31,371 bases of DNA from Bacteroidales bacterium UBA2295 (GTDB lineage Bacteria; Bacteroidota; Bacteroidia; Bacteroidales; Tenuifilaceae): NCBI GenBank assembly GCA_002345825.1, contig DDWD01000046.1, positions 1 to 31,371 of the forward strand. Direction: 5' to 3'. Position numbers and translations under genes: made by a program. Of this stretch, positions 15,985 to 26,300 are shown piece by piece; positions within the stretch are counted from its first letter, which is position 1, and every line of letters begins with the position of its first letter. The notes under the pieces were generated by a model that ran no database searches, was not told the DNA's origin, and saw only the letters and a program-made list of their open reading frames with translations.

Positions 15985-16392
15985 ATGTTTGACACAACCA
16001 ATATGAACATACAGAAAAGAATTCTGATAATTGATGACGACCGAGAGTTGGTTCAAACTATTAGAGAGTTTCTTCTCGACGAAGGGTTTACTGTTGAAAT
16101 TGCCTGCAATGGCAGAGATGGAATACGCCTTCAGAACTCCAGTCCATTTGACCTAATAATCACCGATATTGTAATGCCCGAGGAGGATGGGTTGGAGGTA
16201 ATTATGTGGGTAAAAAAGACTTATCCTAACACCAAACTAATTGCCATATCGGGCGGTGGCTACTTCGATTCGCGCGACTATCTGCTAATGGCCAAGGAGT
16301 TGGGTGCTAGCATTGTGCTGTGCAAACCATTTGAGATAAAGAGTCTTACATCGGGAGTGAAACGTTTGCTAAATATTGAGGAACCAGCATAA
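15985..16392 (+). CDS. CheY-like single-domain response regulator (second)
   Basis: This 135-residue protein is another lone receiver. It shows RILIIDDDRE (Asp17-Asp19), phosphoacceptor Asp61 in LIITDIVMPEEDG, Ser89 in AISGGG and Lys114 in LCKPFE. It is not closely similar to the receiver at 12696, so it probably serves a different partner. The start may be the Met at residue 7, since the preceding MFDTTN is not part of the fold. It is the last gene of the plus-strand cluster and is followed by a terminator; no output domain is present. Confidence 0.92.
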   Translation: MFDTTNMNIQKRILIIDDDRELVQTIREFLLDEGFTVEIACNGRDGIRLQNSSPFDLIITDIVMPEEDGLEVIMWVKKTYPNTKLIAISGGGYFDSRDYLLMAKELGASIVLCKPFEIKSLTSGVKRLLNIEEPA

Positions 16393-16410
16393 ACAATTAA
16401 GCACTTAGAA

Positions 16411-16455
16411 TAAAACCAGCCTGCTGCTAGCAATAGCGGCTGGCTGGTTTGTTTT
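16411..16455 (+). terminator. Terminator of the chemosensory cluster
   Basis: AAACCAGCC (16413-16421) pairs with GGCTGGTTT (16442-16450), and the stem is followed by GTTTT. It lies about 20 nt after the second receiver gene and separates it from the convergent response regulator gene. The complement also ends in a T-rich stretch, so it may act in both directions. Confidence 0.75.
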
Positions 16456-16485
16456 AGGGAATTGAAAATTGGCAGGGTGAATGAA

Positions 16486-16550
16486 AGATTGATTGGGTGA
16501 TTGAATGAATGATTGCCTGCCTGACTGAAGTTGTAGGCAGGTAGGTTTTG
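16486..16550. repeat. TGATTG repeats with CCTGCC...GGCAGG hairpin
   Basis: Several TGATTG/TGAATG units are followed by CCTGCC (16516-16521) and GGCAGG (16536-16541), the same combination seen in the gaps at 5981-6422 and 9612-9846. It occupies the space between convergent genes. Confidence 0.6.
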
Positions 16551-16565
16551 TGTGGGATTGCTGGG

Positions 16566-17543
16566 TTATACCTTATAAATATTATTTTTAACAGCCCACA
16601 TCGCCAGCGCCACAGCATTTTTTGTGCCTGTTTTGGAGAACAACCTCGATCGGTGACCCTCTACTGTTCGCTCGGAAAGGAATAGCTTTTCGGCTATCTC
16701 GGCATTGGTAAAACCCTGGCAAATAAGTTCTAAAACCTCATGCTCCCGTCCCGAAATGGGCAGTTCACCTAAATCTTTCTGATTTGAATCCTCCTGAGCA
16801 ATTTGTTCACTGGAGAACTCCAAAGTACACAGCAAGCATGGCAACCCTTTGAACTGCACCTGCATTCCAACAAGATCGACATTAACCGTTGTTTTATCCT
16901 TTAGCAGGATATCAACATCCAAACCGAACGATTTCTTTAACCCACCGTTGCATTGCTCGGCCGCTTGGGAGAATTTTGACAGCGATCCGCCACTGAGAAT
17001 ATTGGTGATGGACATACCCTCAATCTGATCCTGATTATATCCCAGCATTTTAATAAAAGGCCGATTTACATACTCGAAATTACACTGATTAAGGATAAAT
17101 GCTGGGTTGTGCGTATTCTCAAAAAGTACCTTAAAATTCTCGTCGTGCTGATCGGCAATGCGCTTGCGCCGCTCAATCCTTCTATTGATTACAGCAACAA
17201 GGTCTTCGAACTCGAAGGGTTTGGTAATGTAATCATCGGCCCCCAGATGCAGCCCTTCCAGTATCTCGTCGCGAGTAGACTTGGCCGAAAGAAAAATGAA
17301 TGGAATAATCGATGTGGTGTTTACCTGATGGAGCATATTGTAAACCTCATAGCCCGATAAACCGGGCATATTAATATCGCAAACAATTACATCGGGGATG
17401 TGCTGCAATGCCATTTGTATTCCTTGGGCACCCTGCTCGGCTGCCAATGCTACAAACCCCTCATCGGTTAGCAACTCCACGGTTGTCTCCCTCAAATCAT
17501 GATCATCCTCAATAAGGAGCACTTTTCTTCCCATAATCTGCAT
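16566..17543 (-). CDS. Response regulator: receiver, PAS and LuxR-type DNA-binding domains
   Basis: The 325-residue protein has an N-terminal receiver (about residues 6-120) with IEDDHD, phosphoacceptor Asp56 in VIVCDINMPG, Ser86 and Lys108 in ITKPFE. A PAS domain follows (about 133-240), which is unusual in LuxR/NarL-type regulators, and then a LuxR-type helix-turn-helix (about 262-322) with SGREHEVLELICQGFTNAEI and SERTVEGHRSRL. It starts 9 nt after the stop of the five-PAS kinase gene, so the two form a two-component operon and the kinase is its probable phosphodonor. The PAS insert could let it sense a second signal itself. The start could be Met at residue 4 (MGRKVLLIEDD). Target genes are not known, though a shared motif near two promoters in this window is a candidate. 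Confidence 0.9.
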   Translation of the reverse strand: MQIMGRKVLLIEDDHDLRETTVELLTDEGFVALAAEQGAQGIQMALQHIPDVIVCDINMPGLSGYEVYNMLHQVNTTSIIPFIFLSAKSTRDEILEGLHLGADDYITKPFEFEDLVAVINRRIERRKRIADQHDENFKVLFENTHNPAFILNQCNFEYVNRPFIKMLGYNQDQIEGMSITNILSGGSLSKFSQAAEQCNGGLKKSFGLDVDILLKDKTTVNVDLVGMQVQFKGLPCLLCTLEFSSEQIAQEDSNQKDLGELPISGREHEVLELICQGFTNAEIAEKLFLSERTVEGHRSRLFSKTGTKNAVALAMWAVKNNIYKV

Positions 17544-17552
17544 TATTGATAA

Positions 17553-20237
17553 TTAACTTTGTAAAGGAATTATAGCGGCTATCTCGGTTCCTGTTCCCAC
17601 ATCTGAGTTAAGAATTAGTTTTCCACCATGCAGCTCAACGCATCGCTTTGCAATATTTAGCCCTAGGCCTGTTCCCGATATATCCTTGGTGTTTGAAGCC
17701 CTAAAGTACGGATCGAAAAGGAATTGTTGCTCCTCCTTAGGTATCCCAACCCCCTGGTCGATTACTCGAATTTCGTACTCACCGTTAAGGTTCGCACCAA
17801 TTATAACCTCAATGGAACTTTCTTTGGGTGAATATTTTATGGCATTGCTTATAAAATTTCCAAGTATATGGGTTAATAGGTTCTTATCCATAAGCGCTTG
17901 CCTATTGTCGGACTCAAGAATCTTAACATTTACATTTGGCTGTAACAGATAATCAATCTGTTCCAACAGGTCGTCGGTTAGCAATCGGATGTTCCATTTT
18001 TCGGGGGTAAAACTTAACCTACCGCTCTGATCCTTGCTAACCAGCGACACCTCGTTAAGCAGGGCTGTTAACCTACGCTCAGCGTTCAACAACCTATTAA
18101 TTGCAAACTGTGCTTTCTCCAAGCGGTTATCTTTGAGGTATTTTTGCAGAAGCTGCACGTTAAGCGAAATGTTGGTTAATGGGGTGCGGAACTCATGCGA
18201 CACGGTTGATATAAACTGGGTTTTTTGCCGGCTAAGCTCCATCTCCTTTTCTAGAGCAGCATTCATCTCGTCGCGTGCCCTAATCTTCTCAGTGATATTA
18301 TGCGCATTAAGGATTATACCACCAACAGCAGGGTCGTTGCGTAGATCTGTTACGCTAACCTCATAAGCCTTATCATATCCATCCTTGTGCTTAACGCTCA
18401 CCTCGAAGGCTTTATGCGGCGTTGTTTCCTTCTTGCTTAGAACCTCCATCACCAAACTAACTTGGTCTGGATTTAGGTAATCTAAAATATTACTATCAAA
18501 ATAATTGTCAGTACCGTAGCCCAGCTCGGTTTCAATCGATGGGCTTAAATACAGAATTTTACCTTCGCTATCGACAATAACGATCAGGTCTGAGGCTTTT
18601 TCGATCATGCTCCTAAACCGGTTCTCGTTGCTAACCAGCAGGTTTTCCATAATCTTTCGGTCGGTAATATCAACTACAACCTCATCAATATATCGTTCTT
18701 TAATATTGATAACGGCATAATCGACAACCCAAATCTCCTTTCCCTGCACGGTAGTAAGCTGGAACTCTCCTATGGCCGAGCCCTTCTCCCGTAGTGTTTT
18801 TAGAAACTTCGATCTTTGGGTTGGATTTTTGAAGTGTTTTTCAATTGATTTTCCAGCGATATGCTTTTCGTTTCTATACCCAATAAGCTGGGCAAAATAC
18901 TTATTGCAGTTACATACAATACCCGTAGTGGTTCTTGTTCGCGAAATTCCCACAAGGGCATTGTTAAACATGGTTCGATATCGCTCCTCACTCTCCTCCA
19001 ATTTCTGCTGATAGATTTGGGTTTGGGTGGTATCATGAAAAACCTCAAGAATAAACTCTTGGTCATTTATTTTGATAGCTTCGCCGTTCCATTGCACAAA
19101 AACCACGTGTCCCGAATTGGACATCATGGTAAGCGGAACATCGGTTAGCCTCCGCTGTTCTTGCAGCTCATCTAAAAGCTGATTATAGGCTTCGCTGTTT
19201 ATAAGCAGGTTAAAATCTTCGAGAGTTTTCCCTTTGGTTTCGTTGGCCTTGAGGCCAAAAATTTTTAAAAAGCTTTGGTTTAACTCGATTATTTTCTTCG
19301 ATTGGAACTCGCGAAGCACCAAACCATTGGGGTTAAGCCTAAATAGGTGCATAAACAGCTCCTGCGACTGCCTAAGTTCCTGCTCGATAATCTTCTTATT
19401 CTTTATCTGCTCAAGCAGTGCATTATTAATTCTAACCAAATCTTTGGTTTGGCTGGCCACCTCGCTGGCCAGATTATTCTTTATCCTTTGCAATTCGGAG
19501 AATGCCAGGTTTTGCTGGGTAATATCAATAAGAATGCAAAGCAAAACCTTTTGACCCTTGTACTGTTGCACACTATAGTGAATCTCAGCATCAAGTTCTA
19601 ATGCTGTTGTAGAAAAGTGCTGTTCAAGTCCTGTGTACTTATTCTTTACAAAAGAATCGAGGGAAGGATTAAACTGCTTAGCTGGGGTATTTGTGAAACT
19701 TGCAAGTGGAAAACCCAGCAGCTGGCTTTTGGGTAGCCCGAAAAATTTGACTGCTTGCTCATTGACGCTGGTAATCTCAAAATTTTCGGTATCGACAATC
19801 AGTATTGGCAACGATGCATTCAGGAGAAAGCCGTCTACAAGATCATCGTCATTGCGGGGGTTCTGCTTGGGAGTGTCTTCGTTACTGGAATTTAGAGCAA
19901 TTGAGTAGTAAACTTTATCATCAATACGTATTCTGTTACAGATCATATCGAAATGCCAAGCTCCTTGGCTCAAATCAACATCTACGGCAATGGTTTTGGG
20001 CAGATTAGAGTCTGGCAAGGCCATAACTTCATGTTGCAATAACTCCACAGGTATTCCCAAATTACTTATATGGTTCTGGGTAAGAATAACCTCATCATCG
20101 TTAAATAGGCTTGAAGCTTCGCTGTTAAAATCAATAATTGCTCCTTGGGCATCGATTATCAGCATTGGCAAACCTACCCCTTTGATAAGGCTACCAATGG
20201 ACTGAATATGCAAACGATGATTATTAACTAAAGTCAT
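17553..20237 (-). CDS. Soluble histidine kinase with five PAS domains
   Basis: The 894-residue protein has no membrane helices. PAS-type domains are seen at about residues 15-115, 138-245, 290-405, 415-528 and 540-655, the last two ending in VDITDRK and NITEK-type linkers, with a coiled segment at about 250-290. The kinase core has the H-box VSHEFRTPLTNI with phosphoacceptor His681, N-box ILGNFISNAIKYSP (from 791), G1 DQGVGIP (827-833) and G2 GTGLGLN (855-861). It probably senses cytoplasmic signals such as redox state, gas or small ligands, but no heme or flavin residues can be named. It is the first gene of an operon with the receiver-PAS-LuxR regulator. A possible promoter lies 40 nt upstream. 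Confidence 0.93.
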   Translation of the reverse strand: MTLVNNHRLHIQSIGSLIKGVGLPMLIIDAQGAIIDFNSEASSLFNDDEVILTQNHISNLGIPVELLQHEVMALPDSNLPKTIAVDVDLSQGAWHFDMICNRIRIDDKVYYSIALNSSNEDTPKQNPRNDDDLVDGFLLNASLPILIVDTENFEITSVNEQAVKFFGLPKSQLLGFPLASFTNTPAKQFNPSLDSFVKNKYTGLEQHFSTTALELDAEIHYSVQQYKGQKVLLCILIDITQQNLAFSELQRIKNNLASEVASQTKDLVRINNALLEQIKNKKIIEQELRQSQELFMHLFRLNPNGLVLREFQSKKIIELNQSFLKIFGLKANETKGKTLEDFNLLINSEAYNQLLDELQEQRRLTDVPLTMMSNSGHVVFVQWNGEAIKINDQEFILEVFHDTTQTQIYQQKLEESEERYRTMFNNALVGISRTRTTTGIVCNCNKYFAQLIGYRNEKHIAGKSIEKHFKNPTQRSKFLKTLREKGSAIGEFQLTTVQGKEIWVVDYAVINIKERYIDEVVVDITDRKIMENLLVSNENRFRSMIEKASDLIVIVDSEGKILYLSPSIETELGYGTDNYFDSNILDYLNPDQVSLVMEVLSKKETTPHKAFEVSVKHKDGYDKAYEVSVTDLRNDPAVGGIILNAHNITEKIRARDEMNAALEKEMELSRQKTQFISTVSHEFRTPLTNISLNVQLLQKYLKDNRLEKAQFAINRLLNAERRLTALLNEVSLVSKDQSGRLSFTPEKWNIRLLTDDLLEQIDYLLQPNVNVKILESDNRQALMDKNLLTHILGNFISNAIKYSPKESSIEVIIGANLNGEYEIRVIDQGVGIPKEEQQFLFDPYFRASNTKDISGTGLGLNIAKRCVELHGGKLILNSDVGTGTEIAAIIPLQS

Positions 20238-20277
20238 TTTACACCTTCAAAATTTTTATGCCCAATCCATAAAAAAC

Positions 20278-20285
20278 CAAAGGTA
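20278..20285 (-). promoter_or_regulatory. -7 box of the kinase/regulator operon
   Basis: TACCTTTG on the minus strand fits TAnnTTTG, about 41 nt before the kinase start codon. Upstream on the same strand is ATACACCCCATTT (20318-20306), similar to the repeated motif before the chemosensory cluster. No clear -33 TTTG is seen. Confidence 0.42.
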
Positions 20286-20343
20286 AACTTTATACCCATA
20301 AAGTGAAATGGGGTGTATGTATTTAGACTTTTTCTAGACAAAA

Positions 20344-23300
20344 TCAAGAATTAGTAAAATACTTAGCAATGGCCTTAAACAGTTCGGTTCGTCTAACGGG
20401 TTTAGAGATATACTCGTTGCATCCAGCAGCAAGGCAATTTTCCCGATCGCCCGTCATAGCATAAGCTGTAAGGGCAATAATTGGAACCTTGATATCCATA
20501 TCCCTAATAATCCTTGTTGCCTCAACGCCTGTCATTACAGGCATCTTTATGTCCATGAGGATTAAATCGATATCGGGGTTACTCTGAATAATATCAACCG
20601 CCGCTTGGCCATCGGAGGCTCTAATTAGGGTTGCCTTTGTCTCCTCAATCAGCTCGCTGATATATAAGTAGTTTGCCTCCTCGTCCTCGGCAATAAGAAT
20701 GATTTTATCGGCAAAGCTAAACGAATCGGGTTCGACCTTTTGCCCATCGGATACCTCGGGTTTAATAACGGGTTCGTAAGGGATGGTAAAGAAGAATTTT
20801 GCCCCCTTGCCGAGTTCCGACTCAACCCAGATTTTTCCACCAAGCATCTCGATAAAGGCTTTAGATATTGGCAAGCCTAAACCAGTTCCACCATAGTTTC
20901 GTGTTGAGCCCATCTCAACCTGTCGGAAGCGTTCAAAAATAAGCTCGTGATTGCTTGGGTCAATGCCAACCCCAGTGTCTTTCACATAAAACTTTAGCAT
21001 TTTATTAGCAAGAGCATAGCCAATCTCAATTGTGCCGCTCTCGGTAAACTTTAGGGCATTATTAAGCAAGTTGGTAAGCACCTGATTGAGCTTGCTTGCA
21101 TCTGTAACAATGTTATCGCGATTATCGGGGAAAAAGCACAAAGTGTTAATTTCGACACCATTGGATTGAGCTTGTGGCTCAAAAATATCCCTAATTCTAT
21201 GGATGGCCTTATTGATGCTCGTTTCGCTCCGATGCACCTCCATCTGACCTGTCTCAATCTTCGAGATATCTATCACATCTTCAACTACGTTAAGAAGCTG
21301 ATGACAGGCAGTGTTGAGTATCTGTGCAAAAAAGTCTTTTCGGTCGGTTGGCAAATTTGGATTAAGCAACATCTCCGAAAAGCCTATTATGGCATTCATT
21401 GGGGTACGAATTTCATGGCTCATATTGGCCAGGAATGCCGACTTTAGCTTGTCGCTCTCTATCGCTTTTTCGGTTACATCAACCAGCTCCTTATTAATTT
21501 TAGCAATGCGCTCGTTGCTCTCGGTTAATTCCTCGTTAAGCGCAAGGTACTCCTCGTTCTTCTCCTTTAAATCAATTTCACTCTGAATTAAAGCCTCTTC
21601 AGCCTTTTTGCGCTCAGTTATATCCTCCTTGATGGCAATAAAATTAACTATTTCAGCTTTCTCATTTTTAATTGGAGAAATTGATGCCGATTCCCAGTAG
21701 AGTTCACCGCTCTTCTTCTTGTTGCGTAGTTCACCCCTCCAGTCGTTTCCGCTTTTAATGGTATCCCACAACTCTATGTAAAAATCCTTGTTATGATAAC
21801 CAGAATTTAGCAATCGTGGATTCTGCCCCACTGCCTCGTGAAATGTATAGCCCGTTACCTCGGTAAACCTGGGGTTAACAAACTCTATACTTCCATCAAC
21901 ATCCGTAATTACCACAATGGCAGGACTTTGCTCAATTCCCTTAGAGAGTTTAAGCACCTGCTGCTCAGCCTTTTTACGCTCAGTTATATCGGACGACAAT
22001 ACGGCAAACTGACCTTTTTGAGGACTAAATACCCAAGTGTCGAAATACTTGCTTAATGCACTTGCATAGTTCTCGTAATGTATAGATTCTCCGGTAATGG
22101 CAACCCTGCCAAAGGTATTAATCCAGTGCGACTCCACACTAGGCATTACCTCTTTTATGGTTTTACCAATAATGTTTTTGGCTTTAAACCCGGTTGACCT
22201 TTCGTAGGCTGGGTTAACCGATATAAACCTGTAGTCCTCAGGATTACCATTGCTATCAACAATTACCTCGCTAAGGGCAAACCCTTGGGTCATATTTTCG
22301 AAAAGCAATCGGTACTGCCCCTCGCTCGCTCTAAGAGCCTCCTCAGCCATTTTACGTTCGGCAATATCCCATGCCATATCGGCTAGCTGGGTAATAATAT
22401 CAACATCGCTTTGGGTGTAGTCTGTGGCCTTGTTCCCAATACTAAGAACCGCCACAATACGTTTATTGCGGAAAACGGGTACGGTTAACTCGCGAGTAAG
22501 TGGGGCATGTCCCTTGGGCATCCCCTTTTTGTTGGGTAATGCTTGGTAATTGTTGTGAATTAATGGCTTGCGCTTTCTAATGCAATCGGCCCAAACACCA
22601 GCATTATCGATGGGGTAATGCATATTAAAACCACTAGGCACTTTGCAAAACTCCTTTGCTGTGCGTTCCGACCACTGGTTAAGCTTAATTATGCCGTTCT
22701 CCTCATCAATAAAGACGTAAAACCCAATGGGACTACCCGTAAGATCCTCGGCCACTGCAAGAGTCTCCTTAAGCAGCTCGGGCAGCGAGTGTGTATCGAC
22801 GAATTCCAGCAGCTTTATTCGACCTTTTATAAGCTTTTCGTTTTGCTTGCGCTGGGTGATATCGAGCGCGGTAAAGGTTACCCCCTGTGTAAGATCGTCT
22901 GGATAAATTGGGGTTGATGATAGTAAAACATTGATAATTGAACCATCCTTTTTCTGCCAAAGGGTCTCAACCGTACCGGTTCCCTTCTCGGCAATTTGTC
23001 TGTACTTTTCCTTTCCAACGTATTTAAACTCCTCCTTGGTGGGGTAAAGTATTTGGGCACTCCTGCCAATGAGCTCCTCCTTGTCATATCCAATCATATC
23101 GCAGATAGTCTCATTCACATCATTCAGCACCCGATTAACCACCACGCCAATGCCTATGGGTGCCACACGGAATATGCTAGAGATACGCTCCTGACTTGTC
23201 CTAAGCGCATCCACAGCTTTTTTACGTTCGGTTATATCCTCCACAATGCCCTCGTAGTAAATCACTTTTCCCTTATTGTCGTAAACGGCTCTAGCACTCT

Positions 23301-26300
23301 CGGAGATATTGATAACCTTTCCGCTTTTTGTTCTCCAGGCCGATTCCAACCCTTTAACCTCACCACTCTCCTCAACCTGCCGCATAAACTGGGTTCTTTC
23401 GTAACCCGTTTCATAATCCTGTTTATTTAAGTTACGCATTGTTAGCTCCTCGAAGCTTGAGTACTCCAGCATTCTTATGAGAGCAGGGTTTGCTAACAAT
23501 ATTTGTCCATCGGGCGTTGTACGGTATATGCCCACGGTGGCGTTCTCGTAAAGGCCACGGAAACGCTCCTCGCTCTCGCGGAGTGCTTGCTCGGCCTGCT
23601 TGCGATCACTGATATCGGTAAAAACAATCACATCAATATTGCCCGACACAGCTAGTCTAAATTCTATCTGCTTAACAATCCCATTTTTACAATGAACAGG
23701 AAATTCCAACGGTTTATCAACCTTTCCTTCATTTTTAACATCCTCGATAAATCTTAACCATTCCTCCTTAACCTCATTCCTAAATTCTTCATTGGGATAA
23801 GCCAGCACAAACCAATCGGCAACGGTAGGTATATCGTTGATTGTATACCCAAATATTTTAGTGAACATCGGACTTGCATAAGCCGGATTCTGTTCTTCAT
23901 CGGTAATAATAATTCCAACGGGGGCTAGTTCAGCCAGCATTCGAAAACTTTCCTCGCTCTCGCGGAGGGCTTCTTCGGCCTGCTTACGCTCGGTAATATC
24001 CTGTATTGCCCCATACATTCTTACTGGTTTGCCCTGCTCATCGTACTCAAGTTCACCAGTACCAAGAACCCAGCGTTCTGCACCATCGTTAATACGGATT
24101 ATTTTATACTCACGATTGAAAGATTTTTTTTCCTTTACAACCGATTCATGGTAAGCAAACACCTCGTCGCGGTAATCGGGGTGAATAAATCTGGCCCACC
24201 CCTCAATGGTATGCGGATAGGTTTCGTCTATTCCAAATATTTTATAAAATTCTGGCGAGCATACCCAGGCGCTTTTCCCTATCTCATCCTCATTCAGGTT
24301 TGTTGAGTAGGAACAAATTTGTGCCACGGATTGTGAGCTGCGCATCATCTCCTCGCTTTCGCGAAGGGCTTGTTCGGCCTTTTTGCGCTCGGTAATATCG
24401 CGGGTAATATTTAGCACTGCCGGCCCACCCAAATAATTTATCGCAATTCCCCTAACATTAGCATATATCAAACGGCCATCCTTATGCCTTAGTTTCGTTT
24501 CGAACTCGGCCATACCCTTAGTCTTAATATCCTTAACCCTTCTTTCAATCAAACTATTATCCATTTCTACCTCCAAATCAAGTACGCTAAGCTTCACAAA
24601 CTCGTCGTAGGTATAGCCCAGCATTTGAGCTGCGGATGTGTTTGCCTCAATAAAGGTAGAGGGGCTCTCGTCGGGGAGAACCCTAAATATGGCGATACCA
24701 TCCTTATTGGCCTCGAAAAGCATTCGGTACTTCTCCTCGCTTTCGCGGAGAGCAAATTCGGCTTTTCTCTGCTCAGTAATATCGTTAAGCGTGCAGTGGG
24801 TTTGCTGAAACTCCCCTTTTGGAGTGTACCCAATTCGCCCATCAAAGGCAATAAATACCTCGGAGCCATCCTTACGCACCATTTTAAACTCGGAGTGTAT
24901 TTTCCCCTCAGCTTTAAAAATTGGGAATCGCTCTCTAAATCCCTCGGTATATTCTGGGGTAAGAAAATCGCCAAACCACTTACCAATAACCTCCTCCTTG
25001 GTGTAACCCAGCATGCTAAGCCAAGTTTCGTTAACCTCGAGAAAGCAACCATCCTCAGTAAGCGACTGATAGCCAACAGGAGCCTTTTCGAATAACATTT
25101 TAAACCGCTCCTCGCTCTGCTGAAGGGCGAGTTCGGCCTGCTTACGCACGGTAATATCCATAATATTACCAATAACGCTAACTATTTTGCCGTTGGCATA
25201 ATTGGCCTTTGCCGTAGTACGAATCCACAGTTTTTGCCCTTGCACGTTAGTAAAAGGAACTTCAAAATCGTAGGGTTCGCCATGCTCAACGCATCGCCTG
25301 AATAATTCATTAATTTTAGAACGATTTTCGGGTGCGTAACATTCTATACTTTTGGCAATGGTACCTTCTCCATAATCTTGAATATCTTCCCTCCTTAGCC
25401 CATGAATCCTGTAAACCTCATCGGTCCATGTCATAATCTGCTTCTCCACATCCCATTCCCAACCACCAACTCTGGTTAGCTCTTGGGTTTCGCTTAAAAT
25501 TTCCTGGCTTTTCTGAAGTGCCATTTCAGCTTTCTTAGCATCAGTTACTTCGAGGAAAGCTGCAACAAAATGATCGGGTTTGTACTGGTAAGCAACGCAA
25601 TCGTACCACCTATCGTTAGGCTGGAGGTATTGTTGAAATCTGATTTCTTTTCCTGTTTTAGCCACCTGACCAAAAGTTCCGATCCAGTCGGACGGATCGT
25701 TTTCAATTCCAGGGAATGCCTCAGTTACTAATTTCCCCTTGGGATTAACTCCTGTTAATTCCTTGTAACTTTCGTTGGCATCAATAAAGTAGTAATCTAC
25801 AGGGATTCCCTTTTCATCGTATATCATTTTATGGTAAGCCACGCCAATGGGGCCCTTCTCGAAGAGTGCTCTAAATGTGAGTTCACTCTCCTTTAACTCA
25901 TCTTGAAGCCTTTTTTCTTCGGTAATGTCCCTAAACTCAACAACCCTAACCTGTTTGCCTTTGTATGGAATATTTCGTGCCTCCAAGCGCAAGGGAAATT
26001 TTGATCCATCCTTTCTAATGCCAACAGCCTCGTATGCCTTTTCGTAACCAGCGCGTATCTTTTCCCTTACCATTTCCCTGGTTTCTTCGGCTATAAGCAG
26101 CAAGCCATCCATACCAATTAGTTCCTCCTGAGAGTATCCAGTTATTTGGGATAGACCCTGATTGCAATCGAGAATTAATCCCTTGTCGTGAATGGTAATA
26201 CCGCCGAAGGATGCATTGTGCAGGGCTTTAAAACGAGCTTCGCTCTCTTTTAGCGCTTGCTCAAATTCTTTCTGCTCGGTAACATCAATTACAGTTGATA

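Noticed and set aside
24594..25172. 192-residue open frame inside the giant kinase gene, same strand, different frame
   Set aside because: It is a shifted-frame shadow of the PAS coding sequence; the main frame is continuous and shows clear domain motifs.
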